Positions 21,961 to 33,061 of a stretch of DNA of 64,000 nucleotides are shown in pieces. Under the pieces are notes generated by a model, which searched no databases, had not been told where the DNA came from, and saw only the letters and a program-made list of their open reading frames with translations. Source of the DNA: Magnolia sinica. Its lineage: Eukaryota > Streptophyta > Magnoliopsida > Magnoliales > Magnoliaceae. The stretch's first letter is position 1; every line of letters starts with the position of its first letter. Where the stretch lies: NCBI RefSeq assembly GCF_029962835.1, contig NC_080582.1:21894032-21958031 (forward strand), in the 5' to 3' direction. Both the position numbers and the translations under genes were made by a program.

Positions 21961-22738
21961 CCATGCCCATTTCCATCTTTATATTGCCAACAGAATTTTA
22001 TTCAGGATGATGGTTTTCATATCTTTTCTTTTCTTTTTCAGACTATTCAACGTCTATGTTTGTAGCTTGCTCAGCTCCAAGATACATACATGTTGCAAGG
22101 TACCCATATGGTAACCATTCCTTTTTGTTGAGTCGAAGAAATGAAAAGTTAATCTTGGAATTGTTTCAAAATGCTTGATCTTTTGATGTTATAGGTGATT
22201 ATGGCTGTTCATTCCAGTTTCACATAAATAAAATTCAGGTGGAATGATTCCACCTTTCCTTGAAAAAAAAAGAAAAAAGAAAAAAAGAAGACCATCAGCC
22301 ATCTATTTATTTCAAAAAAAAAAGAAAAAAAAAGTGATTATGGTTTGAAGGTTGTGTCTGGAATATTATATTGGATTGATGCTGAGGGTCTTATAAGAAT
22401 TTGTCTGTTCTCAAAATTGTTGTGCAAGATTTGGCAACTGTGGTCCCAGATCTTGAACCAGCAGAAATATTATATATGGAAAACAGTGAGAGAGGATATG
22501 ATGTCTCTTCTGTGGCATAACTTCAAGGTTTGATTGGTTTGTTGGACCACTATCTCTGAAATATTAACCCAATGTTCACTTTCCATTGCAGCTGACATGA
22601 ACAAAGTCGGGTTAAAAGTTGTTTTATGTGGCAGGTTTTGATAGGATATGGTGCCACTGGCTACAATTCCTGTGGTGGTAGATAAATCTATTGTGGGCCC
22701 TTAAATTAATACTTTTGTGATGCCATTGTCATTGCCAG
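21961..22738. other. Unassigned sequence
   Basis: Includes an A-rich tract at 22260-22335. No gene recognised. Confidence 0.4.
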
Positions 22739-23197
22739 GAATCTAGGCGCTGCCCTCGTTATTCCGATCTTGCAAGTGAATGTGATTTGGAGAGATGAAA
22801 GGTAAGACATGAACAACAGTGGAATTTCTTTCCGGAGTTTTGAACTTTATGTTTTTCCTTTCTTGGGAAATTTCTGCATTTGAATTGATATATTGAATTG
22901 GATTGAAAAAAGTAAATAATATTGGAGTGATAATAGGTTTCAAATTTTTCGAAGGGAAGGAATTTCCCTGCAATTTACAAATTTTCTGCGTTTCAATTCT
23001 TCACTGATTATGATCTTCTGAAAAGATTTCGAGGATGATCAGTTATTTCCTTCCTTCAGAAGTATCTGATTATTGCAAATGATGTGCACATAGTTTCTTC
23101 TCTTCCTTCGACACATCTGATGTCGAGACCAGTTGAGGAGAAGCGGACCCCTCTCCATGTTTCTCCCCGATGGATACGTTCAAGGTACTTGAAGCGG
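22739..23197 (+). pseudogene. O-fucosyltransferase-family fragment, two exons
   Basis: Exon 22739-22801 (after TTGCCAG, before GTAAGA) reads RNLGAALVIPILQVNVIWRD, matching the conserved region of plant GT106/O-FUT-type proteins around the LGATLV.P.......W.D block. Exon 23060-23197 (after CTTCAG, before GTAAGC) reads NDVHIVSSLPSTHLMSRPVE then EKRTPLHVSPRWIRSRYLKR, the segment that follows in one clade. These are Golgi type II membrane glycosyltransferases. Signal anchor and C-terminal catalytic motifs are missing, and between the exons the expected FADIFD-like residues are absent. Confidence 0.65.
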
Positions 23198-24125
23198 GTA
23201 AGCTTCCAAAATTCCTTTATCAACGTATACCTGCATTCAGCTCGTTCATGCCCCAATCTCATTTGCAGCTCTCTAAGTTCATTTCCATTGAAAAACGATA
23301 ATGATATCTCAGCTTTCATATATAAAACAATTCGACTTAAAAAGTCTTGGGTGGTAAATGATAATGTTGCAATCTAGTCTTCTAGGCAAATAAACTTCAA
23401 TGCACTGTTAAAAACCCATTGCTCTTCCTCTGTAGGTATATGGTTTGGAGGCATATTTTATTTTAAAACAAAGTCCCAAGTTTCTTTCGTTATGTATTTG
23501 TATTTTTAGCTGCAAAATTCCCAGTTTTTAACAAAGCACTACCTAAAAAATCAACATTAGTTATCTTTGCACATTCTTTCTTTTTAAAGAAGTTTAGGTC
23601 AAATTATTCAAACTTTCCTATTTTTATTGATTTGTTAAAAACATCCCCAACTCTAAATACATTCCTTCTTTGAAAGAATAAAGCCTTTCCATCTGCCATG
23701 CTATTGGCTGTAACTCTAGATCCATATTTGCGAAGATGCTGAATGAAATTACTGAGCTGCCCTCAATATAAATATAGTACAAGAACAATGTAAACCTGGA
23801 TAATCCATTATAATGCATTAAGTACATGCAAGCACATATGTAAATATGTTAGGTGGACTACATTTTGTAGATCCTCTGGACCAAAAATTAGGTCGTAGAC
23901 ATTTCTGCAGTTCATCTGCTCTTAAAAAAGATGGACCAACTTCTTTACTGTGTGCATTTTGGTGAATCTTTACTATTGATGCAGGCTTTTCTCATATGCA
24001 TAAAATTGTATAATGTGCTGCTACAATTTTATTCGCTTTTGCTCGTAGCTGCATGGTTTTTTGGTTTAAAATTGTTTCGAAATAAGAAAAAATACTGTTC
24101 ACAAAAACTTAATAGAAATTGAAAA
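23198..24125. other. Unassigned sequence before the inner element's right end
   Basis: AT-rich, no exon recognised. Confidence 0.4.
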
Positions 24126-24286
24126 TTTGCGACGGTTTTCAACAGTCTCTAATTTGTTGCGACGCCCTGTTTCAGGAACGGTTTTCAGCCGTCCTTATTT
24201 TTTGTAACGCCATCTTTAGCCACCCCTTAAAACCGTTCCTAAACTATTTAGGAACGGTTTTAAACAAAGGAGGATTTTGGTGTAGT
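24126..24286. repeat. Right subterminal repeats and terminus of inner element
   Basis: Several GGAACGGTTTT and AAAACCGTTCC copies in both orientations end in GGTGTAGTG at 24278-24286. Confidence 0.75.
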
Positions 24287-24322
24287 GCTTATCCGTAGCC
24301 TTTGCCCCTTTTTCTAGTAGTG

Positions 24323-24811
24323 TTGCCTATATGCAGTGTTTTGAGTATCGACAATATCGACCAATATATCACACGATATATCTTGTACCTATGCGATACG
24401 AAACGCACTAGTAGTGGGATATATCCCATGTGTTCGATTTGGTGAGCATTTTCAATTTTCGATCCTTTTTTCTCTAAATCATGTTAAATCAGTGCTAAAT
24501 TATTACGAATCAATGATTTTTCTTGTTTTGCATGAAAAATCATGGATTAGGACATTCGATTTCGAGATTTAGAGGAGACGGGTCAAGTTGAGAAAAATTG
24601 AAAAAAAAATTAAAAGTTTTCAATTTCTCACAAATGGGTTGCAATCTGTCCAAACATAAAATCAAACATAACTTGATCTAGTGATTCTTCTTTTGCTTGA
24701 ATATATTACTTGTGTTTTCACACATCTTACATTTATAAATTATATAAATAGACTTTGAATATACTTGTTACAATTTAGTTAGACAACACACGGATCAGCA
24801 CCCCATAGGAA
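24323..24811. other. Sequence between CACTA-type termini
   Basis: Contains a run of ATATCGA/CGATAT words at 24345-24405 and a CACTAGTAGTG palindrome near 24407. No gene seen. Confidence 0.4.
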
Positions 24812-24990
24812 AACTACACCAAAATTATCATTTAGGAACGGTTTAAAACCGTTCCTAAATGAGGCGTGGCAAATAAAAGGAACGATTCTGAACCATTTTA
24901 GGCATCGTTTTTAGCATTAGGAACAGAATATTAGGAACGGTTTTAAACCGTTCCGGTGCCGACGGTCAAATTTTATGAACAGCAATTTAA
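24812..24990. repeat. Left terminus of a third CACTA-type element
   Basis: AACTACACCAAAAT (first C changed to A) followed by GGAACGG..CCGTTCC inverted subterminal repeats at 24834-24955, the same family as the right end of the inner element. The matching right end is not visible to me in the window. Confidence 0.6.
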
Positions 24991-25795
24991 GAAACAGTCA
25001 AATTTTCGAAATGGTATTTTTCCTTATTTAGGAATTGCCAATAAAGTTTTACAACTACTGGTTTTTGCCAATAATGTTTTTTTCAATTGAAAGTTACATT
25101 TGTTTTTATTTTTAAAATCCAAAGAATATTAGATACAATTAAAAATTAATATTAAACAAATATTGAAGAACTTTATAATAAAAATTATATATATTTACAA
25201 CAATAAATTTACAATGGTCTGAATACATGATAAACAAATAAATAATCCTCCATGCTCCACTCCTTGTGAAGCATGCATGATGCATGGCCCAGACCACAGA
25301 GCATGTCATCATGCATGACCAAGCAGCAAAACTGGGATCTCTGGCTTGTTGAGAGAGGCGAGGCATTTTGTAAGTTCAAAGTTTCTTTGTTTGAATTACT
25401 TTGAGAGAGTCCACTCATCTGCTCCAGATAAAGTGAACAAAATAAAATCTCATTATTTCAGTACCAAATAAACCTAGGTAGCCAACTAAAATGCACAAAT
25501 CACATTTTGCAGTATGAAATTTTAAATTACAACAGTCAAGCATACCTGCAAAATCCATGAAGCAGTTTACAAGTAGAAGTCCAACAGATTCTCGGATTTC
25601 TTGGACTTGCACAAACATGTTGTTGGGCTAGGCTAGGCGCATTGAGTTAAAGAAGTTGGTCTCAACTGTCAGAACATGTTGGGCTTGAATCGAGCCCAAG
25701 CCTATTACTCTTCTATTGTTCCTTAATCAGGCCCAGGTCCGATGCACCAGTATCTATTTTAGCCCACACCCAAACAAAAATGTAAAAATACTCAC
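24991..25795. other. Unassigned sequence
   Basis: AT-rich. A minus-strand frame near 25554-25618 is followed on that strand by a GTATGC donor and may be an exon, but is not recognised. Confidence 0.35.
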
Positions 25796-25867
25796 CTCTT
25801 CATCAAAATCGCTGTCAAACTCATCAGCAACCTCCATTTCTTCTTCGTAATTGGTATCATTCTCGTC
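25796..25867 (-). pseudogene. SWC2/YL1 (VPS72) exon fragment
   Basis: On the minus strand a 24-codon exon between a TTTTCAG acceptor and a GTGAGT donor reads DENDTNYEEEMEVADEFDSD then FDEE. This acidic stretch with ADEFDSDFDE is the hallmark of the histone-binding N-terminal region of SWC2/YL1, the subunit of the SWR1 complex that holds H2A.Z-H2B. No other exon of that gene lies nearby; the next exons on this strand come from other genes. The borders are intact, so the exon was captured with intron sequence. Confidence 0.78.
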
Positions 25868-26059
25868 CTGAAAACGTATTTCCATATGCCAAAAAGATCA
25901 AGATCAAATTCAATATTTGGTATTGATACTGACATGATAATGTTAAAATGAACTGAAGGACATGGCAGTTCGCCCTCATGGAACAGTTAAATCCACTTCA
26001 ATTAGAGTGGGTTCATCTGCTGCATTGTTACCTTCTCTAACATAGAAGCCTTACTCATG

Positions 26060-26140
26060 GGTAAGCTGGGATTGAACCTGTGACCTCAAGGTTGAAGCTT
26101 ACAGCACCATCCAATTGAGCAATGAGCTCAACTCCAACAT
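26060..26140 (-). repeat. tRNA-derived SINE head or tRNA-like relic
   Basis: On the minus strand TTGCTCAATTGG (A-box-like, 26111-26122) and GGTTCAATCCC (B-box-like, 26068-26078) are spaced as in a tRNA gene and sit in a tRNA-like sequence. The stem pairing is poor, so a SINE head is more likely than a functional tRNA. Confidence 0.45.
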
Positions 26141-26529
26141 AGAACTATGGAAGAGGGTCAATGCAATGATAGTCAGGTCATGCAACAAAACGTGGTCTAT
26201 TATGCTAATCTGATGCATAAATCCAAAATAATGTGTAAGGTCTGCTTAATATTTATTTGCCAACCTACAAGGTCGTGTACATGACATCTTCAATGGATCT
26301 ATTAGAGAAGCGAGTAAATTCCATGGGTCATTGGAAAAGGAAACATGTCAGCATCAACCAGATACAAATAAAGAATGGACTTCGAAGGAGATGCATCAGT
26401 ATGACTAAAGGATAATTTGTCTCCAATGGGTCTCCAGTCCTAGATTTCTGAAATATGAAAAGAAAGAAAAGGATGCATTAGGGAATACCTATGAAAGAAC
26501 AAATCATCAAGTTAAACAAATAAACTAAC

Positions 26530-26588
26530 CTTTGCCCACAGAAGTTCATCATCTGCACAACCTCTTGGAAATCCATTGTAGCCGATTC
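26530..26588 (-). pseudogene. dCMP deaminase exon fragment
   Basis: On the minus strand, between a TAG acceptor and a GTTAGT donor, the exon reads IGYNGFPRGCADDELLWAK. GIGYNGFPRGCSDD..PWAK is conserved in deoxycytidylate deaminases just before the zinc-binding HAE motif. The HAE and PCxxC exons are not found on either side. The neighbouring exons come from SWC2 and an aldo/keto reductase, so this is a chimeric set of captured pieces and not a gene. Confidence 0.8.
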
Positions 26589-26992
26589 CTAGCTACGCGA
26601 AAACTAGAATGAGAACCATAAACACCAAAGAGGGAATTCATTTGGAAAGTACTGTCACCATCATCAACCCCCCATATTTAGGAAGAGAATTTTTATTATA
26701 CATGACCAGCATTTTGAACAGTGTACCCTAATTTTCAATGCTGGCAATGGCTGTAATTGTCCATATTTCAAGCCACCAATCAGATGGCTGTGATCATGGG
26801 CTTAGCCCATCTCATGATGGGCCCCTTCAGATGAAGGACTTAGGTTACCGATAGGTGTGATCCATCAAACAAAAGGAGACACATTCTCTATCAAACATTT
26901 TCTTGTAAGTCCATCACAAGAGCTAATTCAAATTTATAATTGGGAAGGAATGAATGATGTGATATTTGAATGAGTGGTCAAGATGAAATTAC

Positions 26993-27112
26993 CTGATCTA
27001 GTATGTATTTCACAGCAACAGTAGGGATAGAGACACCATGCTTAGAAGCTATTCTCTTCAGCGTTTGAAGCAAAGCTTGGAAGAGACTCCATCCTCCCCA
27101 CGCATCAACCAT
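26993..27112 (-). pseudogene. Aldo/keto reductase exon fragment
   Basis: A 40-codon minus-strand exon between a TTTCAG acceptor and a GTAATT donor reads WGGWSLFQALLQTLKRIASK then HGVSIPTVAVKYILDQ. This matches the C-terminal third of a plant aldo/keto reductase clade, in which VAVKYILDQPAVAG continues toward the cofactor-binding end. The catalytic tetrad exons are absent. It is first of three captured exons read on the minus strand (then dCMP deaminase, SWC2). Confidence 0.75.
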
Positions 27113-27847
27113 CTGAAACATTTAGTCCATGTTTGGAAACCATGGATTCCATGCCAAACAGCGAAAGGAAAAGGGTTTTCCATTGATGTGATGGTTCATG
27201 TTGTTTCAATAGAAAAGAAATGGGTGGATTCCACCAAGAGATCATTGCACTTCTCCATAATTTGGATTCTTGGCACAAGAAAGTAGGTGAGCATTGTGAG
27301 AGGAATATGAGATTTCCACTTGCTACCGAAATAAGAACTTGAAATTGGAATTCATGTTTCAATACTTCTCATGGAAATCATCATTGGAAAATTATCATTT
27401 TTTCCTTTCCTTTGGCTTCAATTCTACATATCCAAACACGCCCTTAGGTAAAAATCTCATAACATTACAAAGAAAATCTCTGTTTCGCTATACATAACCG
27501 AGCTCTGCAAAGCCCACGAGCACCTCCAACTCAATTGAGATCATGCATGCATACGTACATACTTATGGATACATGCATACATATGTACAAATGTGCAATC
27601 TCAATATGGATATTTATGTGCGTACGTACATGCGTACATACATACATACATAGAGGACTGATCACCTACAGCTAGTGTGAGTGTCACATGCAACCTTGCT
27701 CAAAGTCAAGATGAAACATGTGCAGTGCAGGACATAGAACACACATAAGATGCAAACATGGCCAGAAGTCCTAACAATAATATATAGATTGTGCAACCAT
27801 CTGTAGATGATCAGTCCTCACACACATATGAGTGAGGGAGAGATTTA

Positions 27848-27904
<57 letters not shown>

Positions 27905-28327
27905 GTTATGAGTTTAACTCTTATAAGTTGACAAAGTTCTGCCATTCTTCACTGAGGATGCATATCTACAATAGAATGATGCACCTAACACAGCACCATC
28001 CTAGTTTGGTAAGTGCATGAACACCTCATATCTAAAGCATCATGAACAAAGGTGTTTTTGATACACTGGCTCATTGAATTGCAAAATCACAATAAAGAGG
28101 AAGTAATCATATTATAGTTTCTTAGCACAAATTGCAATTACATTACTTTCAAATTCGACTTGAAAGGAACAAGACTGCAAGTTGAGTTTGAGTAAAACTG
28201 AATATTCACAATTCAATACATCCAAACATAGCCTAAATCTTAGAGAAACTGAAAGTGTTTCCATTAGCTGATTGCTAACAATTAGAATCCCATTTTCAAG
28301 GATTATCTATAGCCTTTTGGTATTGAA
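27113..28327. other. Unassigned sequence with simple repeats
   Basis: Contains CATACGTACATA-type tracts at 27543-27655 and an (AG)n run. No gene recognised. Confidence 0.45.
27854..27902. repeat. (AG)n microsatellite
   Basis: About 24 GA units. Confidence 0.97.
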
Positions 28328-28990
28328 GTTTGTCAAAGCCAGAGCTGAATGTTGATGGCTCTACCCGGGGAAACCCTGGTACGTCAGGAGGTGGTGTTGT
28401 CGCTAGGGATTGCGCTAGCTCGCTCCTCTATGCTTTCGCCTCATGGTACGGTTTTGGGACAAACTCTAGGGTGGAAATCAGGGTGATTTGGGAGGGTTTG
28501 TCGCTTTGCGAGGAGCGACGTTTCTCCAAAGTGGAAGTGGAGAGTGATTCCAAGGCGGTGGTGGATATGCTCAATGGCTCATCCTCCCCAGCATAGAATA
28601 TGTTCTATTGGTGGGCTAGGATTAAGAGCCTCATGGCCCGATATGAGATATCCATCACTCACTGCCCAAGAGAAGCGAATGTGGTAGCCGACGACCTGGC
28701 GCGTAGGGGTAGTGATGGCCAAGCCCATTCCATTTTTCTTTCCACTTTGAACGTCCCTCATGTTACAAGAGGTCTGTTATTTCTTGACCGTGTGGGCCTG
28801 GGTAATCTGCGGGAAGCTAATTGATTGTGTTTGGGTATGGAGTGGGGCTGCTCTTTTGTTTTTTGTTTTTTTTCTTCTCTCACGATAGGCAGGCCTTTCC
28901 CCTTTTTGTTGTGGGGCCTGCCCGAAGTACCTTTGTATAGCCCTCTTATGGAATGAAAAGGCAGCAGCCTGTTTTTGAAAAAAAAAAAAG
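28328..28990 (+). mobile_element. 5'-truncated LINE with RNase H domain
   Basis: Reads LNVDGSTRGNPGTSGGGVVA (first catalytic Asp), SRVEIRVIWEGL, KVEVESDSKAVVDML (catalytic Asp region) and HCPREANVVADDLARRG, the RNase H tail of plant L1-type LINEs. A TAG at 28594-28596 breaks the frame. It ends in a poly(A) run at 28978-28989 after TTTTTG. I found no clear target-site duplication. Confidence 0.85.
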
Positions 28991-29661
28991 ATATAGACTC
29001 AATACCAGTGACTAGAAATATAGAGATCCATGTTTCTAGCCTCTAGTTTGAACCTGGGCCGTGAAATTCGGGATAGAACACCTTTTTAGAAGAGCCATTT
29101 TTTTATACACTAAGCAACTAACCAACGAAATAGTATTTTCATGGCATAGATGTCCCAAAAACTACACCATCAAATTGTTATGAACGTGTTTCAACTGTTG
29201 GTTCCAAACATTTTACAAATAACAAATGTTATATACCATTCAATTCTTTTTATTTTGGTGATTTACATTATTTACAACTGTCAAATTTTTTTTGACATTT
29301 CTCACATCGAACTAATTTTCATCATCTTTAATAGCTAATTAGAACTTCTAAGAAATTCCGATCATTTTGTTAAGGCATAGATGCGACTCATTCACAATGT
29401 CTTTCTGCATTTCTCTTTACCCATGCTTCAAATCCTTCAAGAGAAGATAAAACAACTGTGTACGTTATCAGCAGCCATTGTCCAAACAGATGTTTCATTT
29501 CAGCAAACCATTTTCTTACCATGAACAAAAAGCAAGGCCAGATCCAATATCCTAGCTTGAAAATACTGACCGGGCAGCTTGTTGTAGGAACAGACATTTG
29601 AAGCCCATTATCCAACAATTCAAGATTATTTTCAAATAAAAGGAGCATTGTTTTTGCTAAG
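28991..29661. other. Unassigned sequence
   Basis: AT-rich. No feature recognised. Confidence 0.4.
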
Positions 29662-29753
29662 AGTGTCACATTTTCTTTCTTTTCTTCTTCTTCTTTTTAT
29701 TTTTTATTTTTTATTTTTATTTTTATTTTTTGAAATGCAAGTGTCACATTTTC
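29662..29753 (-). mobile_element. Tiny retroposed poly(A) tail with 14 bp target duplication
   Basis: AGTGTCACATTTTC occurs at 29662-29675 and again at 29740-29753. Between them lies a 64 bp T-rich tract ending GAAATGCA, which on the minus strand is a few transcript bases plus an A-rich tail. This is the structure of a LINE-mobilised RNA truncated almost to its tail. Confidence 0.7.
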
Positions 29754-31023
29754 CAGATCGTTCGTGTTGTGAAATCCTTTGAAATGTACAAGAAAAAAAA
29801 AAACTCGATGTGAATGTTTTACCACGTGGCTCGTCTAAGAAGACTTTCAAGATGAATGGTCTGGATCACCATGTGATGGCCTAAGAAGCCTTAAAATTTT
29901 TTATTTTTTATTTTAAAAAAAAACAGAACAGAACAGAACTTTTATTCACAAGGAAGGCTGATTACATTCAGGCAACTGCTCGAGTCAAAAATCCCGACGA
30001 CAGCCTATCATATGACCCTATTCAAGAGGAAGAAGAGAAAAAAAAAGGAACTAGAAGCCAATTGAGAGATGATTAATTTGTTGGCTACTACGAGCATTCT
30101 ACCAAACTACACCACATGCTAGCCTACTCAAAATACTTGACTCCGCTCAATGACAACATCCCAGAGATGAGATCCATGCAGCCAGAGAAAAAGAAAAGAC
30201 AAGACCCGAATCTACATTGAACCACGACCGAGATCCTCAGGCACTGACAATACACTGCTAGGAGGGCTAGCAACATTCAGCTCCTAGATCGCTAGAGAGA
30301 CAGACCCAAACATACAGGCCCTTGATGGTAGAAAACTAAGAACAAGAAATCAGCAGGCGAGCACCATTGCAAACCAGAGCCAAACAAACTGAGCCACACC
30401 CGCAGAGAAGAGAAGCCACGTCGCTTCAAAACCAGGAAGGTGCAAAATCTCAGAACTCCCACCAAAATGCTAAATACCCAGATCCTAGTTAGCCTGAAGC
30501 TGAGCCGGGCCTGATAGTCCCCAGGCTCACCATATCAAGGAAAAAGGCTTCCTCTAACGTGGTGAAGGAGAGAAATCTAAAGAAACAGAGAGGGAGATTG
30601 AGATTCGCTACCCAATCTTGCCATTCCATCAGCAGGCTCATTGCCTTCTCTGAGGATATGGATGAATCTAAGTTGCCCAAGAGTGTTGAATCTCTTAATT
30701 CTGGCAAACTAATAGGCCCATTTCCAACCCGAGCAAATGCTCCTGTTCAAAAAATCCATCACAAGCTTAGAGTCGGATTCGACCACAATTATAGAAAATC
30801 CCAAACTGAAGCAAAATGCAAGACCATCATGCACTGCATGGAGCTCTGCGTAGATTTTGGAGGCGATCCCATAACCTACCGAGAAAGCAAAAAAGAACTC
30901 CCCTTTATCACCTCTGCATACTCCACCACCACCTGAAAGACCCAGGTTGCCTCTAGCTGATCCGTCTACATTTAACTTGGCCTAGCCCATCTGAGGCTCG
31001 GCCCATTTAACAAACTTTAAAGG

Positions 31024-31739
31024 TGTTGGGGGCCTTGCACAAAACCTTAGAATCTAGCCCTCCAGAACAAACCATAATTATGGGATAATAAAAGCAATGA
31101 AATAAATCAAAGCATCAACCACACACCACACAAGAGATTTTTACGCGGAAAACCCTCAAAGAAGGTAAAAACCACCGGACCTCGTCCAGATCAACAATCC
31201 ACTATGAAGTAGAATGTTACAACCGATCACAAGCATACCTTGCTATGAACAAACCTTCATCACTCACGCAGGAGTGGATAAACAGTAAGAGAAACAAAGA
31301 AAATGAGAGATCTCACCGATTACGAGGACGTAGAAGCACTGAGATATGGTAGATCACCTCCACGAGCATAACCTCCCTTCTACAAGCTTCCTCTCTCTCT
31401 CTCTCACCCCTTTGATAACCCTCTTGTGTTTTTCCTTCACACATCATACCCTAGAAAAACCCTAGAGACCCCTTTTTATAGTTTTAGGAAACTCCCTTCT
31501 GCATCCCGGTTGCGAAAGGACTTACGACACGAAATCCGCGTAAAATCACGGAACAAATCTGCGTAACTACGACTGATCGTGTGCCACCCACGACTGGTCG
31601 AGCGCCACCTACGACCGGTCGAGCACCCCGGAGAAAAATAGTCCGAACTCGATGGGCTTTGAGCCGAGTCACGACTCGACTCCACGACTGGTCGAACACC
31701 AGCCCAAGACCGGTCGAGCACGAGACAAAAATCCTATCA
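31024..31739 (-). repeat. 3' LTR of the copia element
   Basis: On the + strand begins TGTTGGGGG and ends CCTATCA. Carries three copies of a 21 bp unit like ACGACTGGTCGAGCGCCACCT (31567-31626) and a short CT run. Confidence 0.9.
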
Positions 31740-31760
31740 AATTTCCCCCTTTTTGACTCG
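31740..31760 (-). other. Polypurine tract of the copia element
   Basis: On the minus strand, AAAAAGGGGGAAATT lies directly upstream of the 3' LTR start, where plus-strand DNA priming is expected. Confidence 0.8.
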
Positions 31761-33058
31761 GGAGGAATTCACCTTCTTCAAGCTAGCCTGGTTTCTACAA
31801 ACCTCAAACTTGCCCTTGAGCAAAGCCTTAGTCATCATGTCTGACCCATTGTTGTCCGTGTGGACCTTCTCAAGCTGTAACATCTTCTGTTCCAAAGTAT
31901 CCTTGATCCAGTGATACCGAATCTCTATGTGCTTTGACTTGGAATGCTGACTTAGATTCTTTCTCAAGTGTATAGCACTCTAACTATCGCAATAGACCAC
32001 GTGCTCCTCCTGCTTCAAGTTAAGTTCCTGTAGGAACCTCTTCATCCAAAGCATCTCTTTACATGCTTCTGTGACTGCAATGTACTCGGCCTCTGTCGTC
32101 GACAATTCTACGACCCTCTATAGCTTACTTTGCCAAGAAACTGCTCCCCCTACAAATGTGAACATGAACCTCGATGTAGACTTCCTGGAGTCTATGTCAC
32201 CTGCTATATCTGCATCTGTGTAGCCTTCTAACACAGGTTTACCGTCACCATAGCATAGGCTCAACCTGGATGAGGCTCTTAGATACCATAGTATCTATTT
32301 CACCGCTGCCCAATGCTCTTTGCCAGGATTGGCAAGATACCGGCTGACAACACCAACCGCATATACTATGTCTGGGCGTGTACACACCATAACATACATC
32401 AAACTTCTTACAGCTGACGCGTAGGGTATCTTCTGTATCTCTTCCACCTCTGCCTTCGTTTTGGGACACTGCCTGTCGCTCAATCTGAAGTGACCATCCA
32501 GTGGAGTACTGACCGGCTCCGCTCTAGGACTTTCTCAATATACCGCTCTTGTGACAGCCAAAGCTTCCTGCTGCTTCTATCACGGGTTATCTCCATTCCT
32601 AGGATTTGTTTAGCCGGGCCCAAGTCTTTCATCGCAAAAGACTTGCCCAACTCCTATTTCAGCCTGTCGATCTTCTTGATGTCTTTTCCCATGATGAGCA
32701 TGTCATCAACGTATAACAGCAGAACTAAAAAATCATCATCTGAGAACTTGCGTTGAACACACAGTGGTCCGATTCCGTTCTATCATACCTATGCTGTAAC
32801 ATGAACGAATTGAACTTCTTGTACCATTGTCGTGGAGCTTGTTTAAGCCCATACAAGCTCTTCCTCAACCTACACACCATATGTTCATTGCCTTTGACTT
32901 CGAACCCCTCTGGTTGGTGCATGTAGATCTCTTCTTCCAGGTCACCATGGAGAAAGACAGTTTTAACATCTAACTGCTTTATCCTCAGATCTATGCTAGT
33001 CGCCAACCTAAGCAACACCTGTATGGATGTCATCTTCACCACTGGTGAGAATATCTCC
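31745..33058 (-). pseudogene. Copia reverse transcriptase and RNase H
   Basis: Minus strand. RT starts mid-domain with EIFSPVVKMTSI (about 33055), then QLDVKTVFLHGDLEEEIYM, SLYGLKQAPRQWYKKF and the catalytic YVDDMLIM block near 32695, followed by LGMEITRDR and YASAVRSLMYVMVCTRPDI (32410-32360). RNase H follows with TEAEYIAVTEACKEMLW near 32080 and SKHIEIRYHWI near 31930, ending near 31750. Stops near 32655, 32115 and 31980 and a lost base near 33050 disable it. The upstream RT fingers are missing because of the deletion described under the protease entry. Confidence 0.9.
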
Positions 33059-33061
33059 TCA

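Larger units (their letters stand above)
13227..24286. mobile_element. Inner Pack-CACTA-like element, about 11 kb
   Basis: Left end CACTACAAAATCC at 13227; right end read inward CACTACACCAAAATCC at 24286. The two agree apart from a CC insertion. TTAGGAAC words lie just inside the left end, and GGAACGGTTTT repeats in both orientations fill 24170-24265. Flanking trinucleotides are TTT and CTT, so the expected 3 bp duplication is imperfect. It contains no transposase and has + strand fragments of at least five host genes. Confidence 0.65.
6967..24322. mobile_element. Outer CACTA-type element (left end not found)
   Basis: The right terminus is TAGTG at 24318-24322; read inward it is CACTACTAGAAAAAGGGGC, a typical CACTA end. 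Subterminal repeats at 13017-13226 match the bases just inside this end, so they were contiguous before the 13227-24286 element inserted. The transposase remnant at 6967-9430 and the exon scraps at 9520-12408 probably belong to it. I place the start at the transposase only because no left terminus is visible. Confidence 0.5.

Noticed and set aside
24393-24425. CACTAGTAGTG as abutting CACTA termini
   Set aside because: No subterminal repeats on either side; probably a chance palindrome.
30559-30936. Plus-strand 125-codon frame
   Set aside because: It is the complement of the LINE RNase H domain read on the minus strand.
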